DNA from: an uncultured Rivibacter sp.
GTDB taxonomy: Bacteria > Pseudomonadota > Gammaproteobacteria > Burkholderiales > Burkholderiaceae
Direction of reading: 5' to 3'
NCBI GenBank assembly: GCA_946481025.1
Contig: CAMLNA010000064.1
Location: 1 to 23,270 of the forward strand
DNA length: 23,270 nucleotides
Positions 14,815 through 23,269 of the stretch are shown here, one piece after another. Positions within the stretch are counted from its first letter, which is position 1. Each line of letters opens with the position of its first letter. A program made the translations under genes and the position numbers. The notes below the pieces were generated by a model. It saw only the letters and a list, made by a program, of their open reading frames with translations. It was not told the origin of the DNA and ran no database searches.

Positions 14815-15956
14815 TTGCAGCCTTGAAGTGCGATGAAGCGGTTCGCCTGCCGGGCGTGGAAGTTGTCGTCGGCAGCGAGCAGCAGCGTGGGGCGGCCGTC
14901 CGCAAGGCGCGGGCCCCAGGCCATGGCTTCGATGTTGTCGGACTCGATGCCGGCCCTTGCGAGGTCGAGCACGAGCCGCTTGTGCATGGGCTTGAAGCGG
15001 GCGCCCTGCAGTGAGGCGGTGCCGCTCACGTCGGTGGCGTCGGCCGCGCTCGCCTCGTAGAGGCGAACGGCGAACTGGAACACGCCCTCTTCGACCTCGC
15101 GCCCGGAGCGCTCCACCACGAGCAGCGTGCCGGCATCGGTGGCGAGGATGTCGCTGACGCCGTTGTCGGCGCGGTGCCGGCCGCCGCCGGGCGGCAACGG
15201 AACCGGGTCGAGCGGATAGGCGTATTGCCCGAGCACGCGGCCGTCGCGGCCGAGCCGGGTGAAGCGCGCGAAGCCGCCTTGCTGCAGCGTGGGCACCGGG
15301 CCGTCTTCGTACAGCGGCGCTTCCATCGACACCCACAGCGAGGCCGCATCGGGCGTGAAGGCCAGTCCTTCGATCGTGAGGTTGTCACGCGCGCCGAGTT
15401 CGGCCTCCTTGTGCGCGCGCAGGTTCTGCGGCAGCGGCACTTCCGCAACGAAACCGCCGTCACGCGCGGCACGGCGCACGAAGGGGCCCAAGCCGAGCTT
15501 GCGGTCGCCTTCGCTGGACCACACCAGCTCGCCGGTGCGGGGGTCGATCCGCAAGGCTTCCGGGTCCGGCACCTCGCCACCTTGCGCGGCGCCCGGGTAG
15601 ACGCTGCCATCGGCCTGGCGCAGCGGCATGGCGCCGGTGACCCGCACCGCATGCAGGCCCGATGCGTCGATGTCGATGGCCGCCATGTAGAAGCGCGCCG
15701 GCGCCCGCGCGGAGCGGTCGTCGCTCAGCAGGTACCAGGTGCCGGTGGCGGCATCGCGGTCCAGGCCCGAGATGCCGCCGAAGTGCTGCAGCACGCCCTG
15801 CGGCTCGCGCGCGAGCGTGGTGCCGCCGAGGTACTGCAGGCACAGCGGTGGGGCGGCCTCCTGCAATCCACGGCCGTGCGGTCCTGTGCAGCCCGCGAGG
15901 CCGATGGCCAGCGCGAGTGCAGCCGCATGCAGGACCGTGGAGGTTCGACGCGTCAT
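14811..15956 (-). CDS. Lipoprotein with esterase-like activity of phytase (phytase-like) domain
   Basis: 381 aa. The signal peptide ends in lipobox LAGC (Cys at about 23). The rest resembles the phytase-like/esterase-like beta-propeller family: GGISGLDRDAATGTWYLLSDDR near the start, PDPEALRIDPRTGELVWSSEGD, DNLTIEGLAFTPDAASLWVSME, DNGVSDILATDAGTLLVVERSG and SDNIEAMAWGPRLADGRPTLLLAADDNF. The repeated acidic clusters (SDD, DPEA, IEGLA, AADDN) are typical metal/phosphate-site residues of this family. It may hydrolyse phosphoesters in the periplasm or at the membrane; the substrate is not established. It sits 24 bp downstream of the TonB receptor gene and overlaps the 5'-nucleotidase start (ATGA), so the two predicted phosphoester enzymes are made together. 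Confidence 0.85.
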   Translation of the reverse strand: MTRRTSTVLHAAALALAIGLAGCTGPHGRGLQEAAPPLCLQYLGGTTLAREPQGVLQHFGGISGLDRDAATGTWYLLSDDRSARAPARFYMAAIDIDASGLHAVRVTGAMPLRQADGSVYPGAAQGGEVPDPEALRIDPRTGELVWSSEGDRKLGLGPFVRRAARDGGFVAEVPLPQNLRAHKEAELGARDNLTIEGLAFTPDAASLWVSMEAPLYEDGPVPTLQQGGFARFTRLGRDGRVLGQYAYPLDPVPLPPGGGRHRADNGVSDILATDAGTLLVVERSGREVEEGVFQFAVRLYEASAADATDVSGTASLQGARFKPMHKRLVLDLARAGIESDNIEAMAWGPRLADGRPTLLLAADDNFHARQANRFIALQGCK

Positions 15957-15980
15957 GCCCTCATCGTGTCATGCCGCCGG

Positions 15981-18275
15981 TCAGAGCTCGACCTTGGTCC
16001 ACAGCACCACCGTGCGAGGCGCGCCGATGAAGTAGCGGCCCACCGAGGACGGCGAAGTCATGAGCTCGGGCGCGATGCCGGAGATGTACTTCTTGTCGGT
16101 GAGGTTCTCCACGTTCACGCCGAAGCTCACGCGGCTGAAGCTGTACGAGGCGTTCAGGCCCAGCAGCGTGTAGGCCGGCAGGCGCTCGTCGACGCCGCTG
16201 TTGGCCACGCGCGTGTTGGCGTAGTAGCCGGCACGGCTCGACACGTAGCGGCCGTTCAACGCCAGCTTCAGGTCGTCCAGCGGGCGCCAGGTGGCTTCGA
16301 CGAACAGGTTGTGCGGGGCGATGCCCACCAGCTCGGCGCCGTTGCGGATGAAGCCGCGCGGCGGGTTGCCGTTGGCGTCGACGTCGCTCAGCTTGTATTC
16401 GCCCTTCTGGTAGGTGTAGGCGCCGTACAGGCGCCATGCATAGCCCACGCGGCCGCTGTAGGTCAGCTCCATGCCGTGGATGCGGCGGCCCTGGTCGACG
16501 TTCTCGGACTGCAGCGTGCCCACGATGTCGGCCGCCACCGTTTCCTTCGAGTCGATCACGAAGGCTTGCATGCCCAGCGCATAGCTGTCGGCCTTGTGGC
16601 GCAGGCCCAGGTCGAACGCATTGGCGGTGTCCATCTTGTTGACCTTGGCGGCGGCGGCCAGCGTCGCCGCCGAGCCGCCTTCGAGCGTGGCGTCGGTCAC
16701 GCTGGCGGCGTTCTTGGCGTAGCCGGCGAACACTTCGGTCCTGTCGGACAGCGCGTACAGCGCACCCACCTTGGGCAGCACGCCCGAGTCCACCTTGGCT
16801 TCGTTGACGAAGTTGCGGCGCCCGTCGGGAAAGGCCGCCGTGGTGCGCGAGTCGTGGATGGGCGCGACGTAGCTGACGTCGTTGTCGAGGTAGGTCACGC
16901 CGTAGTCGAACTTGAGGCGGCCGTCCATGAAGCTGCTGCGGTTGGCCACATACCCCATGGTGATGCGGTTGTCCCAGTGCTTGTCCTCGCTGGTGAAGCT
17001 GGCCACGCCGCTGTAGGCCGGGCCGGTGGCTTCATCGAGCACCGGGTACCAGTTGCGCATCTGCCGGCGGTTGGCCTGCTCGTACCAGGCGCCCAGGCGC
17101 CAGTCGATCAGGTCGTTGTGCTTGCGGGCCAGCTCGGCCAGTACGCCGCGACGGTCGAGGTCGTATTCGTTGGCGCGGAAGTAGATGCTGTTGGCGTTGC
17201 CATCCATCCCCGGGAAGCCGCCGGTGCCCACGCCGGTTTCCTTCCCGATGCCGCTTTGCGTGTGGTAGTAGACCTTGGTGTTGAGCTTCAGGCTGGCAGC
17301 CAGGGGCATGTCGACGTCGACGTAGCTCAGCACGTCCTTGCGCGGGTTGCCCTTCAGCTCGCGGTAGTTGCGGTCGATCGAGGGCGTGCCGGTCCAGCGG
17401 TCGGTGTAGCCGTCGTTCTTCGGGTCGGTGTTGAACTGGCGCAGCGTCACGATGTTGGTGCCGCTCTCTTCTTTCTTGTCGTTGTAGCCGCTGCGCAGCT
17501 TGATCACCGTGCCGTTGTCGAGCTTGGCCACCGCCTTGAAGTCCAGGTGTTCGCGCCCGTTCTTGCCGGCGGGGTCGTCGACGTACGACACCTTCCACTG
17601 CTCCTTCGACAGGCTCAGGTAGCTGGTGAGGCCGGGGACGAACTCGCCGCTGTCGATGCGGGCATACACACGGCCGAAGTCGGCACTGCCGGCAGCGGCT
17701 TCTGCGCGCGCGGCGAAGCGGCGCTCCGGATCCTGGGTGAGGTAGTTCACATGGCCGGCCAGCGCCTGGTGCGAAGGCGAGCCGATCACGCCGGCCGACT
17801 GCGAGACGTCCACGCCGGCCAGGTTGCTCGAGTCGAAGTAGCGCGTGGGCACCGAGCCACCGCCCAGCGTGGTGCGGCCGTTGGGCACGCCGTCGATCGA
17901 GAAGCCGATGCTGTCCTTCGCGAAACCGCGCATGTTGATCGTGCTCTCGAACCCGTCGCCGCCGAAGGCGTTGGACGATCCCATCTGGATGCCCGACACG
18001 CGCTCGAGCACCTTGTCGGCACTGACGCCGGGCGGGTAGTAGTCGAGGTCGGCGGCGGTGATCTTGACGTTGGCACGCGTCTGCCGCACGCCGATGGCCT
18101 CTCCGGTGATCACGACCTTCTCCATCGACCGCACCACCGGTGCGGAGGCTGCCGCTGCGGGAGGCTCCGGCGACGAGGGCTCGGTCTTGGCGGCTTCCTG
18201 CGCGAACACGGGAAGCACCTGGGTGCTGATCAGGAGGGCCAGCAGGTTGCGTGGCAGGCCGGGAAGGGATCGCAT
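15981..18275 (-). CDS. TonB-dependent outer-membrane receptor
   Basis: 764 aa. Signal peptide 1-25 (cleavage VFA/QE), a Pro/Ala-rich spacer, a TonB-box-like EKVVITGE near residue 53, a plug domain (DKVLERVSGIQMGSSN, STINMRGFAKDSIGFSIDGVPNG, GSPSHQALAGHVNYLTQDP) and a beta-barrel of about 560 residues ending RTVVLWTKVEL. It imports a ligand across the outer membrane using TonB/ExbBD energy. Siderophore receptors share this architecture, but the neighbours (phytase-like lipoprotein, 5'-nucleotidase, divergent BMP-type ABC importer) argue for a phosphorylated or nucleoside-type ligand (inference). ATG 18275 has GGAG 9 nt upstream and gives the signal peptide; an upstream in-frame extension to 18386 would overlap the promoter and is rejected. 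The promoter spacer holds a GntR-type operator. Confidence 0.93.
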   Translation of the reverse strand: MRSLPGLPRNLLALLISTQVLPVFAQEAAKTEPSSPEPPAAAASAPVVRSMEKVVITGEAIGVRQTRANVKITAADLDYYPPGVSADKVLERVSGIQMGSSNAFGGDGFESTINMRGFAKDSIGFSIDGVPNGRTTLGGGSVPTRYFDSSNLAGVDVSQSAGVIGSPSHQALAGHVNYLTQDPERRFAARAEAAAGSADFGRVYARIDSGEFVPGLTSYLSLSKEQWKVSYVDDPAGKNGREHLDFKAVAKLDNGTVIKLRSGYNDKKEESGTNIVTLRQFNTDPKNDGYTDRWTGTPSIDRNYRELKGNPRKDVLSYVDVDMPLAASLKLNTKVYYHTQSGIGKETGVGTGGFPGMDGNANSIYFRANEYDLDRRGVLAELARKHNDLIDWRLGAWYEQANRRQMRNWYPVLDEATGPAYSGVASFTSEDKHWDNRITMGYVANRSSFMDGRLKFDYGVTYLDNDVSYVAPIHDSRTTAAFPDGRRNFVNEAKVDSGVLPKVGALYALSDRTEVFAGYAKNAASVTDATLEGGSAATLAAAAKVNKMDTANAFDLGLRHKADSYALGMQAFVIDSKETVAADIVGTLQSENVDQGRRIHGMELTYSGRVGYAWRLYGAYTYQKGEYKLSDVDANGNPPRGFIRNGAELVGIAPHNLFVEATWRPLDDLKLALNGRYVSSRAGYYANTRVANSGVDERLPAYTLLGLNASYSFSRVSFGVNVENLTDKKYISGIAPELMTSPSSVGRYFIGAPRTVVLWTKVEL

Positions 18276-18341
18276 CGTTCTTGACTCCGTGCGCAAAGGC
18301 TGTGGGTGGTGTGTGTCGGGTACCTTACGAAACGCGTGATC

Positions 18342-18371
18342 ACTATAGGCGTGGTACGTACCAGTCGTCAA
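18342..18371 (-). promoter_or_regulatory. Promoter of the TonB-receptor operon with GntR-type operator 1
   Basis: On the minus strand: TTGACG (18371-18366), 18-nt spacer, TATAGT (18347-18342). The perfect palindrome TGGTACGTACCA fills 18352-18363 inside the spacer, so a bound dimer would exclude RNA polymerase. The predicted leader to ATG 18275 is about 60 nt. Confidence 0.8.
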
Positions 18372-18463
18372 TTGATACAAATTCACGATGTGTGAGTTTC
18401 ATGCAACCCCTCTATGGTGCCCAGAGGGCGTGCAATCCTCCCGCCGCACCATGCTGGCGCACG

Positions 18464-18493
18464 TTGACAATCTGGTACGTACCACGATACGAT
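18464..18493 (+). promoter_or_regulatory. Promoter of the GntR/ABC-transporter operon with GntR-type operator 2
   Basis: TTGACA (18464-18469), 18-nt spacer, TACGAT (18488-18493). An identical TGGTACGTACCA palindrome lies in the spacer at 18473-18484, 121 bp from operator 1. This indicates autoregulation by the GntR-family protein encoded directly downstream. The leader to ATG 18565 is about 65 nt. Confidence 0.82.
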
Positions 18494-18564
18494 GACTGCG
18501 CCGTGACGACTTCCGGGCAACATTGAAGACCGACCTGCTCCTCCAGCCCCGCAAGGGACACCCC

Positions 18565-19314
18565 ATGGCCACGGAAAGAATCCAGACCACCTCCACGCCG
18601 CGCTACCGGCAGCTTGCCGACATCATTCGCGGCGCCATCGAGCAGGGCCTGCTCACCGACAACCAGGCCCTGCCGTCCGAGCGCGAGCTGGCCGAGAAGT
18701 ACGAAGTCAGCCGCGACACGGTGCGCAAGGCGGTGCGCTACCTCGAGGAACGCGGCGTCATCTACAGCGACCATGGCCGCGGCACCTTCGTGGCCCCCGC
18801 GCTGGTGCGGCGCATGTCGCGCTTCATCGACAGCTTCTCGCAGGACACGGCGCAGCGCGGCGGCGTGCCGGGCCAGCAGATCCTTGCAGTGGAAAGCGCC
18901 GCCGCGTCGATGGGCGTCGCCGGGCTGCTGGGCGTGGAGCCGGGCCATCCGCTCACCCGCGTGCGGCGCGTGCGACTCATCGACGGTGCGCCGGTCGGCC
19001 TGCACGACGCCTACTTCCCCTTGCCGCGGGGCATGAAGATCGATCGCGCCGAGATCGAGCAGACCCAGTCCCTCTACAAGCTGCTGACCGAAAAAACCGG
19101 CTTCGCGCCTGCCGAAGCGGTGGAGAACCTCTGCGCCGCCGCGGCCGACGCCGAAGACGCACGCCTGCTCGGCATTGCCGAGGGGTCGCCCGTCCTGCTG
19201 TGCGAGCGCATCACGCTGTCCGAGCGGCGCGAGCCCATCGAGTACTGCGTGATGAAGTACGTGGCGAGCTACCGCTACAGCACGCGCATCGCCAAGACGA
19301 GCGGTGTGACATGA
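18565..19314 (+). CDS. GntR family regulator, HutC-type (HTH + UTRA)
   Basis: 249 aa. The winged HTH spans about residues 10-80 (RYRQLADIIRGAIEQGLL, LPSERELAEKYEVSRDTVRKAV, YLEERGVIYSDHGRGTFVAP), the exact GntR pattern. The UTRA ligand-binding domain spans about 95-245 (ILAVESAAAS, LTRVRRVRLIDGAPVGLHDAYFP, LYKLLTEKTGF, PVLLCERITL, PIEYCVMKYVASYRY). HutC-type regulators are usually repressors released by a pathway metabolite. Two identical palindromes, one in each divergent promoter, make it the likely repressor of both operons; the inducer might be a nucleoside or purine derivative (inference). ATG 18565 has AAGGGA 6 nt upstream. A 138-bp spacer with strong hairpins separates it from the transporter genes. 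Confidence 0.95.
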   Translation: MATERIQTTSTPRYRQLADIIRGAIEQGLLTDNQALPSERELAEKYEVSRDTVRKAVRYLEERGVIYSDHGRGTFVAPALVRRMSRFIDSFSQDTAQRGGVPGQQILAVESAAASMGVAGLLGVEPGHPLTRVRRVRLIDGAPVGLHDAYFPLPRGMKIDRAEIEQTQSLYKLLTEKTGFAPAEAVENLCAAAADAEDARLLGIAEGSPVLLCERITLSERREPIEYCVMKYVASYRYSTRIAKTSGVT

Positions 19315-19325
19315 CCCACCCCCTA

Positions 19326-19391
19326 CGCGCTTCGCGCGCCCCCTTCGAGGGGGCGACACCAGCGGACCGGCAAAGCCGGATCCGCGGTGTC
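19326..19391. repeat. Intergenic hairpin element (Comamonadaceae-type repeat)
   Basis: Three adjacent inverted repeats: CGCGC-TTC-GCGCG (19326-19338), CCCCCT-TCG-AGGGGG (19339-19353) and a long imperfect hairpin at 19355-19391. In the last, GACACC pairs with GGTGTC and GCGGA..CCGGC pairs with GCCGG..TCCGC around an AAA loop, with two bulged A. I recall closely similar elements between many genes in Variovorax and related genomes; only one copy is in this window. It may attenuate or stabilise mRNA between regulator and transporter genes. Confidence 0.7.
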
Positions 19392-19452
19392 CGCTTGGCG
19401 AACCCCGGCGCAAGGCGGCAGGTGGCGCTGCACACACGGGAGTCCTGACATC

Positions 19453-20553
19453 ATGAAGCTGCTGCGACCCGTACTGGTTCAACTGGCCTGGCTGGCGGGC
19501 CTGTTCGCCGTGCTGTACGGCCTGGCCGTGCTGGGCGAGCGCGCCGACGCGCGGCGCACCGGCGAGGTGAAGCTTCGCGCGGCGCTGTTCATCAACGGCA
19601 CGCTCGGCGACAAGTCCTTCTTCGATTCGGCGGCCAAGGGCATGCGCGAGGCGCGCGACACGCTGCCGGTGCAGGTGAAGGTGATCGAAGGCGGCACCGA
19701 TCCCACGCGCTGGCAGGGTGCGCTCACCGACCTGGCCGACAGCGGCGACTACGACCTCATCGTGACCGGCACCTTCACCATGGTGCCCTACGTGCAGCAG
19801 CTGGCGGAGCAATACCCCGATGCACGCTTCGTGGTCTACGACGCGGTGGTGGACTACGCCGCCTGCCGCTGCGGCAACGTGCACTCCATCCTGTTCCGCC
19901 AGAACGAGGGCGCCTTCCTTGCCGGCTACCTGGCCGCCAGGCTCGACCAGGCCGGCCTCCCCGGCGTGCCGCCGGGCAGCGGCCTGGGCGTGGTGGGCGG
20001 CATGCAGTTCCCGGTGATCGACGACTTCATCGTCGGCTTTCGCGCCGGCGCCCTGGCCGCGGTGCCCGGCGAAACGGTGCTCGCCCAGTACGCCAACTCC
20101 TTCTCCGACCCGGCCGCCGGCAAGGAAGTGGCGAAGGCGCAGTTCGGCCGCGGCGTGGGCCTCATCTTCCATGCGGCCGGTGCCACCGGCCAGGGCGTCA
20201 ACGAGGCGGCCCTCGAAGGCCGCCGCTATGCCATCGGCGTGGACATGGACCAGTACGCGATGTACCGCACGTCCAACCCGCAGCTGGCGTCGCGCATCGT
20301 CACCTCGGTGATCAAGAACGTCGACGTCGCGGTGGTGCGTGCCGTGGCCCAGGCATTGCAAGGGCAGCTGGCCTACGGCAGCACGCAGTCGCTCGGCCTG
20401 GCCGAGCAGGGCGTGAGCCTGGCGCGCGGGTCCGACGTGCTGTCGCAGGCCCCGCCCGAGCTCCTGCGCTCGCTCGACGAGGTGCAGGCCGCCATCGCCC
20501 GCGGCGAGCGGCGGGTGCCCAGCGCCTTCAGCACGGGCAAGGAGCCGAAGTGA
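19453..20553 (+). CDS. BMP family ABC transporter substrate-binding protein
   Basis: 366 aa. An N-terminal hydrophobic segment (residues 7-28) is followed directly by the Bmp/PnrA-type periplasmic binding domain: LRAALFINGTLGDKSFFDSAAKGM, YDLIVTGTFTMVPYVQQLAEQYPDARFVVYD, NEGAFLAGYLAA, LGVVGGMQFPVIDDFIVGFRAGA, LIFHAAGATGQGVNEAAL and YAIGVDMDQY. Family members bind purine nucleosides or related compounds (PnrA, BmpA) and feed ABC importers. Unlike many family members there is no lipobox Cys; the protein may stay anchored by its N-terminal helix or be cleaved near ADA. Cys-x-Cys occurs in YAACRCGNV. ATG 19453 follows GGGAG by 10 nt. Its TGA overlaps the GTG of the ATPase gene (4 bp). Confidence 0.92.
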   Translation: MKLLRPVLVQLAWLAGLFAVLYGLAVLGERADARRTGEVKLRAALFINGTLGDKSFFDSAAKGMREARDTLPVQVKVIEGGTDPTRWQGALTDLADSGDYDLIVTGTFTMVPYVQQLAEQYPDARFVVYDAVVDYAACRCGNVHSILFRQNEGAFLAGYLAARLDQAGLPGVPPGSGLGVVGGMQFPVIDDFIVGFRAGALAAVPGETVLAQYANSFSDPAAGKEVAKAQFGRGVGLIFHAAGATGQGVNEAALEGRRYAIGVDMDQYAMYRTSNPQLASRIVTSVIKNVDVAVVRAVAQALQGQLAYGSTQSLGLAEQGVSLARGSDVLSQAPPELLRSLDEVQAAIARGERRVPSAFSTGKEPK

Positions 20554-22169
20554 ACGCCGCTGCAGCCCCCTCCTCCGGCCCCTTGCTCGAGCTGCGCGAG
20601 GTGTCCAAGCGCTATGCCAACGGCACGCTGGCCAATGACCGGGTGAGCCTGAGCATCGAGCGCGGCGAGATCCATGCCATCGTGGGCGAGAACGGCGCCG
20701 GCAAGTCCACCGTGATGAAGATGCTCTACGGGCTGGAGCGGCCCAGTTCGGGCGAGATCCTGCTCGAGGGCCGCGCCGTGCACTGGCGCCAGCCGCGCGA
20801 GGCCATCGCCGCCGGCATCGGCCTGGTGCCGCAGCACATCGAGCTGGTGCCCAGCTTCACCGTGGCCGACAACGTGGTGCTCGGCTGCGAGCCGATGCGC
20901 CGCTTCTGGCTGGACCGCCGCCGTGCCGCCGACGAGGTACGTGCCACGGCCGAGCGCTTCGGCCTCGCCGTCGATCCGCTGGCGCGCGTGCACGACCTCT
21001 CCATCGGAGAGCAGCAGCGCGTGGGCATCCTGAAGGTGCTGTACCGCGGCGCCCGCGTGGTGCTGCTCGACGAGCCTTCCGCGGTGCTGCCGCCGCAGCA
21101 GATCGAGGCACTGTTCGCGGCGCTGCGCCAGCTGGTGGCCGCGGGCCTCACGGTGGTGCTCATCACCCACAAGCTGGCCGAGGTGCGCGAGATCTCCGAC
21201 CGCTTCACCGTGATGCGCGGCGGCCGCGTGACGGGGCGCGCCCGCTCCCGCAGCGCCACCGAGGCAGAAATCGCCGAAATGATCGTCGGCCGCACCGTGG
21301 TGCCGCTGCGGGTGCAGCGCGTGCAGGCCAAGGCGGCGCAGCCGCTGGTCCGCGCGCGCGACCTCACCGTGCTGCACCCGGACGGCCGCATGCCGCTGCA
21401 GCAGGTCTCGTTCGACATCGCCGCCGGCGAGATCCTGGGCATCGCGGGCGTCGAGGGTAACGGCCAGGCCCCGCTGGCCGCCGTGCTGGCCGGCCTCGAA
21501 GCGCCGGCGCGGGGCGAGGTGCTGCTCGACGGCCGGCCGGTCAGCGGCCGCGGCGCGCGTGCGGCCCGCGCGGCCGGCGTCGCCGCCATTCCCGAAGACC
21601 GGCTGCACGACGGCGTGGCCCCGGGCATGAGCATCATCGACAACGCGATGGCCAACCGCTACCACCGGCCGCCGCTGTCGCGCCTCGGCTGGCTGGACGC
21701 CCGTGCCGCCCGCCAATCGGCCGAGCACATGCTCCTCGAGCACGGCGTGGTGGCCCGCTCGGCCGACGTGAACATCGGCTCGCTGTCCGGCGGCAACATG
21801 CAGAAGGTGGTGCTGGCGCGTGAAGTGGCTGCGTCGCCGCGGCTGCTGGTGGCCAGCCAGCCCACGCGCGGCGTGGACATCGGGGCGGCCCAGGCGCTGC
21901 GCCAGCGGCTCGTCGCGCTGCGCGACGCCGGCGCCGCCATCCTGCTGGTGTCGGCCGACCTGGACGAGCTGCTCGAACTCTCCGACCGCATCGCGGTGAT
22001 GTTCCAGGGCCGCATCACGGCCCACTTCGCGGCCGGCACGGCGAGCGCCCAGCAGCTCGGCCTCTACATGACCGGCCTGCGCGGCGACGCGGGTGCCTCC
22101 GCCACGCTGGACGCGCCCTTCACGCCGCTCGCGCAGATGACACCGCACCCTGAAGAAGCCTCGGCGTGA
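20550..22169 (+). CDS. Nucleoside/BMP-type ABC transporter ATPase (two ABC domains)
   Basis: 539 aa with two fused ABC domains, as in simple-sugar and nucleoside importers. Domain 1: Walker A GENGAGKST (46-54), signature LSIGEQQR (150-157), Walker B VVLLDEPS (Asp174, Glu175), H-loop His207. Domain 2: degenerate Walker A GVEGNGQAPLA (about 300), intact signature LSGGNMQK (412-419) and PTRGVD. A degenerate second site is normal in this family, so hydrolysis probably occurs mainly at the site containing Walker A of domain 1. It powers uptake through the permease encoded next. GTG 20550 has AAGGAG 5 nt upstream and overlaps the binding-protein stop; its own stop overlaps the permease start, so the three are translationally coupled. 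Confidence 0.95.
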   Translation: MNAAAAPSSGPLLELREVSKRYANGTLANDRVSLSIERGEIHAIVGENGAGKSTVMKMLYGLERPSSGEILLEGRAVHWRQPREAIAAGIGLVPQHIELVPSFTVADNVVLGCEPMRRFWLDRRRAADEVRATAERFGLAVDPLARVHDLSIGEQQRVGILKVLYRGARVVLLDEPSAVLPPQQIEALFAALRQLVAAGLTVVLITHKLAEVREISDRFTVMRGGRVTGRARSRSATEAEIAEMIVGRTVVPLRVQRVQAKAAQPLVRARDLTVLHPDGRMPLQQVSFDIAAGEILGIAGVEGNGQAPLAAVLAGLEAPARGEVLLDGRPVSGRGARAARAAGVAAIPEDRLHDGVAPGMSIIDNAMANRYHRPPLSRLGWLDARAARQSAEHMLLEHGVVARSADVNIGSLSGGNMQKVVLAREVAASPRLLVASQPTRGVDIGAAQALRQRLVALRDAGAAILLVSADLDELLELSDRIAVMFQGRITAHFAAGTASAQQLGLYMTGLRGDAGASATLDAPFTPLAQMTPHPEEASA

Positions 22170-23269
22170 CACTCCCCACCTCCTCCCCTTCGATCCGGCA
22201 GGCGCTGAAGCTGCCGGCAGCCATCACGGCCGCGCTGCTGGTCGGCTTTGCCATCACCGCCCTGGTGAGCGCCGAGCCCCTGCGCGCCTGCCTGGCCCTC
22301 CTGACCGGCGCACTGCCCGACATCCGCTACTCGGCGTCCGAAGGCTGGCAGGTGCACCGGCTCGTGCGCTTCGGTTCGGTGATCGAAGACGCCATCACCC
22401 TCACCTTCCTGGGCCTTGCGATCGCCATCCCGTTCCGCGCGCGGCAGTTCTCGCTGGGTGCCGACGGGCAGATGTTCCTCGCGGCGCTGGCCGCCGCCGC
22501 GGTCAGCCTCGCCATCGGCGGCCCGTGGTACCTCGTGCTGCCCGCGGCCTTCGTGGCGGCGCTGCTCACCGGCTTCGCCTGGGGCCTGCTGCCCGGCTGG
22601 CTGAAGGCGCGGCATGGCGCCAGCGAAATCGTCACCACGCTGATGCTCAACCTCATCGCGGTGCAGCTGTACCGGCTCGTCATCACCCAGTGGATGCGCG
22701 ATCCGAATGCCGGCTTTCTCGTGACGCCGGTGCTGCCCGAGGCCGCCATCGTGCCCAACCTGCTGGCGCGCACCAACGTGACGGCCATGCTCTTCGCGGT
22801 GCCGCTCGTGGTGGCGGGCGCCTGGGCATTGCTGATGCGCACCACGGTGGGCTACGAGATCCGCACCGTGGGCCAGGCGCCGGCCTTCGCGCGCCAGGTC
22901 GGCATGCCGGTCGAGCGCGCCGTGATGCTGTCGATGGCGATCGGCGGAGCCTTCGCCGCCTTTGCCGGCCTGCACGTGAGCAATGCGCTGCTCAAGCGGC
23001 TGCCGGTGGACCTGACGCCCGGCATGGGCTTCGAAGGCCTGGTCGTCGCCCTGCTCGCGCGCAACGAGCCGCGCAACATCCCGATGGCCGCGTTCCTCTA
23101 TGCCTACCTGCGCGCCGGCGCACAGGCCATGGAGCGCACCACCGACGTGTCGCGCGAAGTGGTGCTGGTGATCCAGGCCTTCATCATCCTGTTCGTCGTG
23201 GCCGAGCGGCTGCTGCCGCAGTGGCAGGTGCCGGCGTGGATGCGCCTTCACGTGAAGGAAGCGCCATGA
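22166..23269 (+). CDS. ABC transporter permease, BPD_transp_2 family (first subunit)
   Basis: 367 aa, largely hydrophobic, with about eight to ten membrane segments (for example ITAALLVGFAITALV, ITLTFLGLAIAIPF, WYLVLPAAFVAALLTGFAWGLL, VVLVIQAFIILFVV). The coupling region GYEIRTVGQAPAFARQVGM and the family motif ASEIVTTLMLNLIA identify it as a branched-chain/sugar/nucleoside-type inner-membrane permease of the kind paired with BMP binding proteins. Start GTG 22166 overlaps the ATPase TGA by 4 bp. These importers use two different permeases; the second presumably begins at 23266. Confidence 0.93.
   Translation: MTLPTSSPSIRQALKLPAAITAALLVGFAITALVSAEPLRACLALLTGALPDIRYSASEGWQVHRLVRFGSVIEDAITLTFLGLAIAIPFRARQFSLGADGQMFLAALAAAAVSLAIGGPWYLVLPAAFVAALLTGFAWGLLPGWLKARHGASEIVTTLMLNLIAVQLYRLVITQWMRDPNAGFLVTPVLPEAAIVPNLLARTNVTAMLFAVPLVVAGAWALLMRTTVGYEIRTVGQAPAFARQVGMPVERAVMLSMAIGGAFAAFAGLHVSNALLKRLPVDLTPGMGFEGLVVALLARNEPRNIPMAAFLYAYLRAGAQAMERTTDVSREVVLVIQAFIILFVVAERLLPQWQVPAWMRLHVKEAP

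Noticed and set aside
15174..18284. 1036-codon open frame antisense to the TonB receptor and phytase-like genes
   Set aside because: Shadow of a strongly supported outer-membrane receptor; composition is not protein-like.
18276..18386. N-terminal extension of the TonB receptor to 18386
   Set aside because: It would overlap the -10, operator and -35 of its own promoter and bury the signal peptide.
20935..20946. Third GntR-type operator (AGGTACGTGCCA) inside the ATPase gene
   Set aside because: Two mismatches to the palindrome, symmetry broken and no promoter nearby; likely chance within coding sequence.
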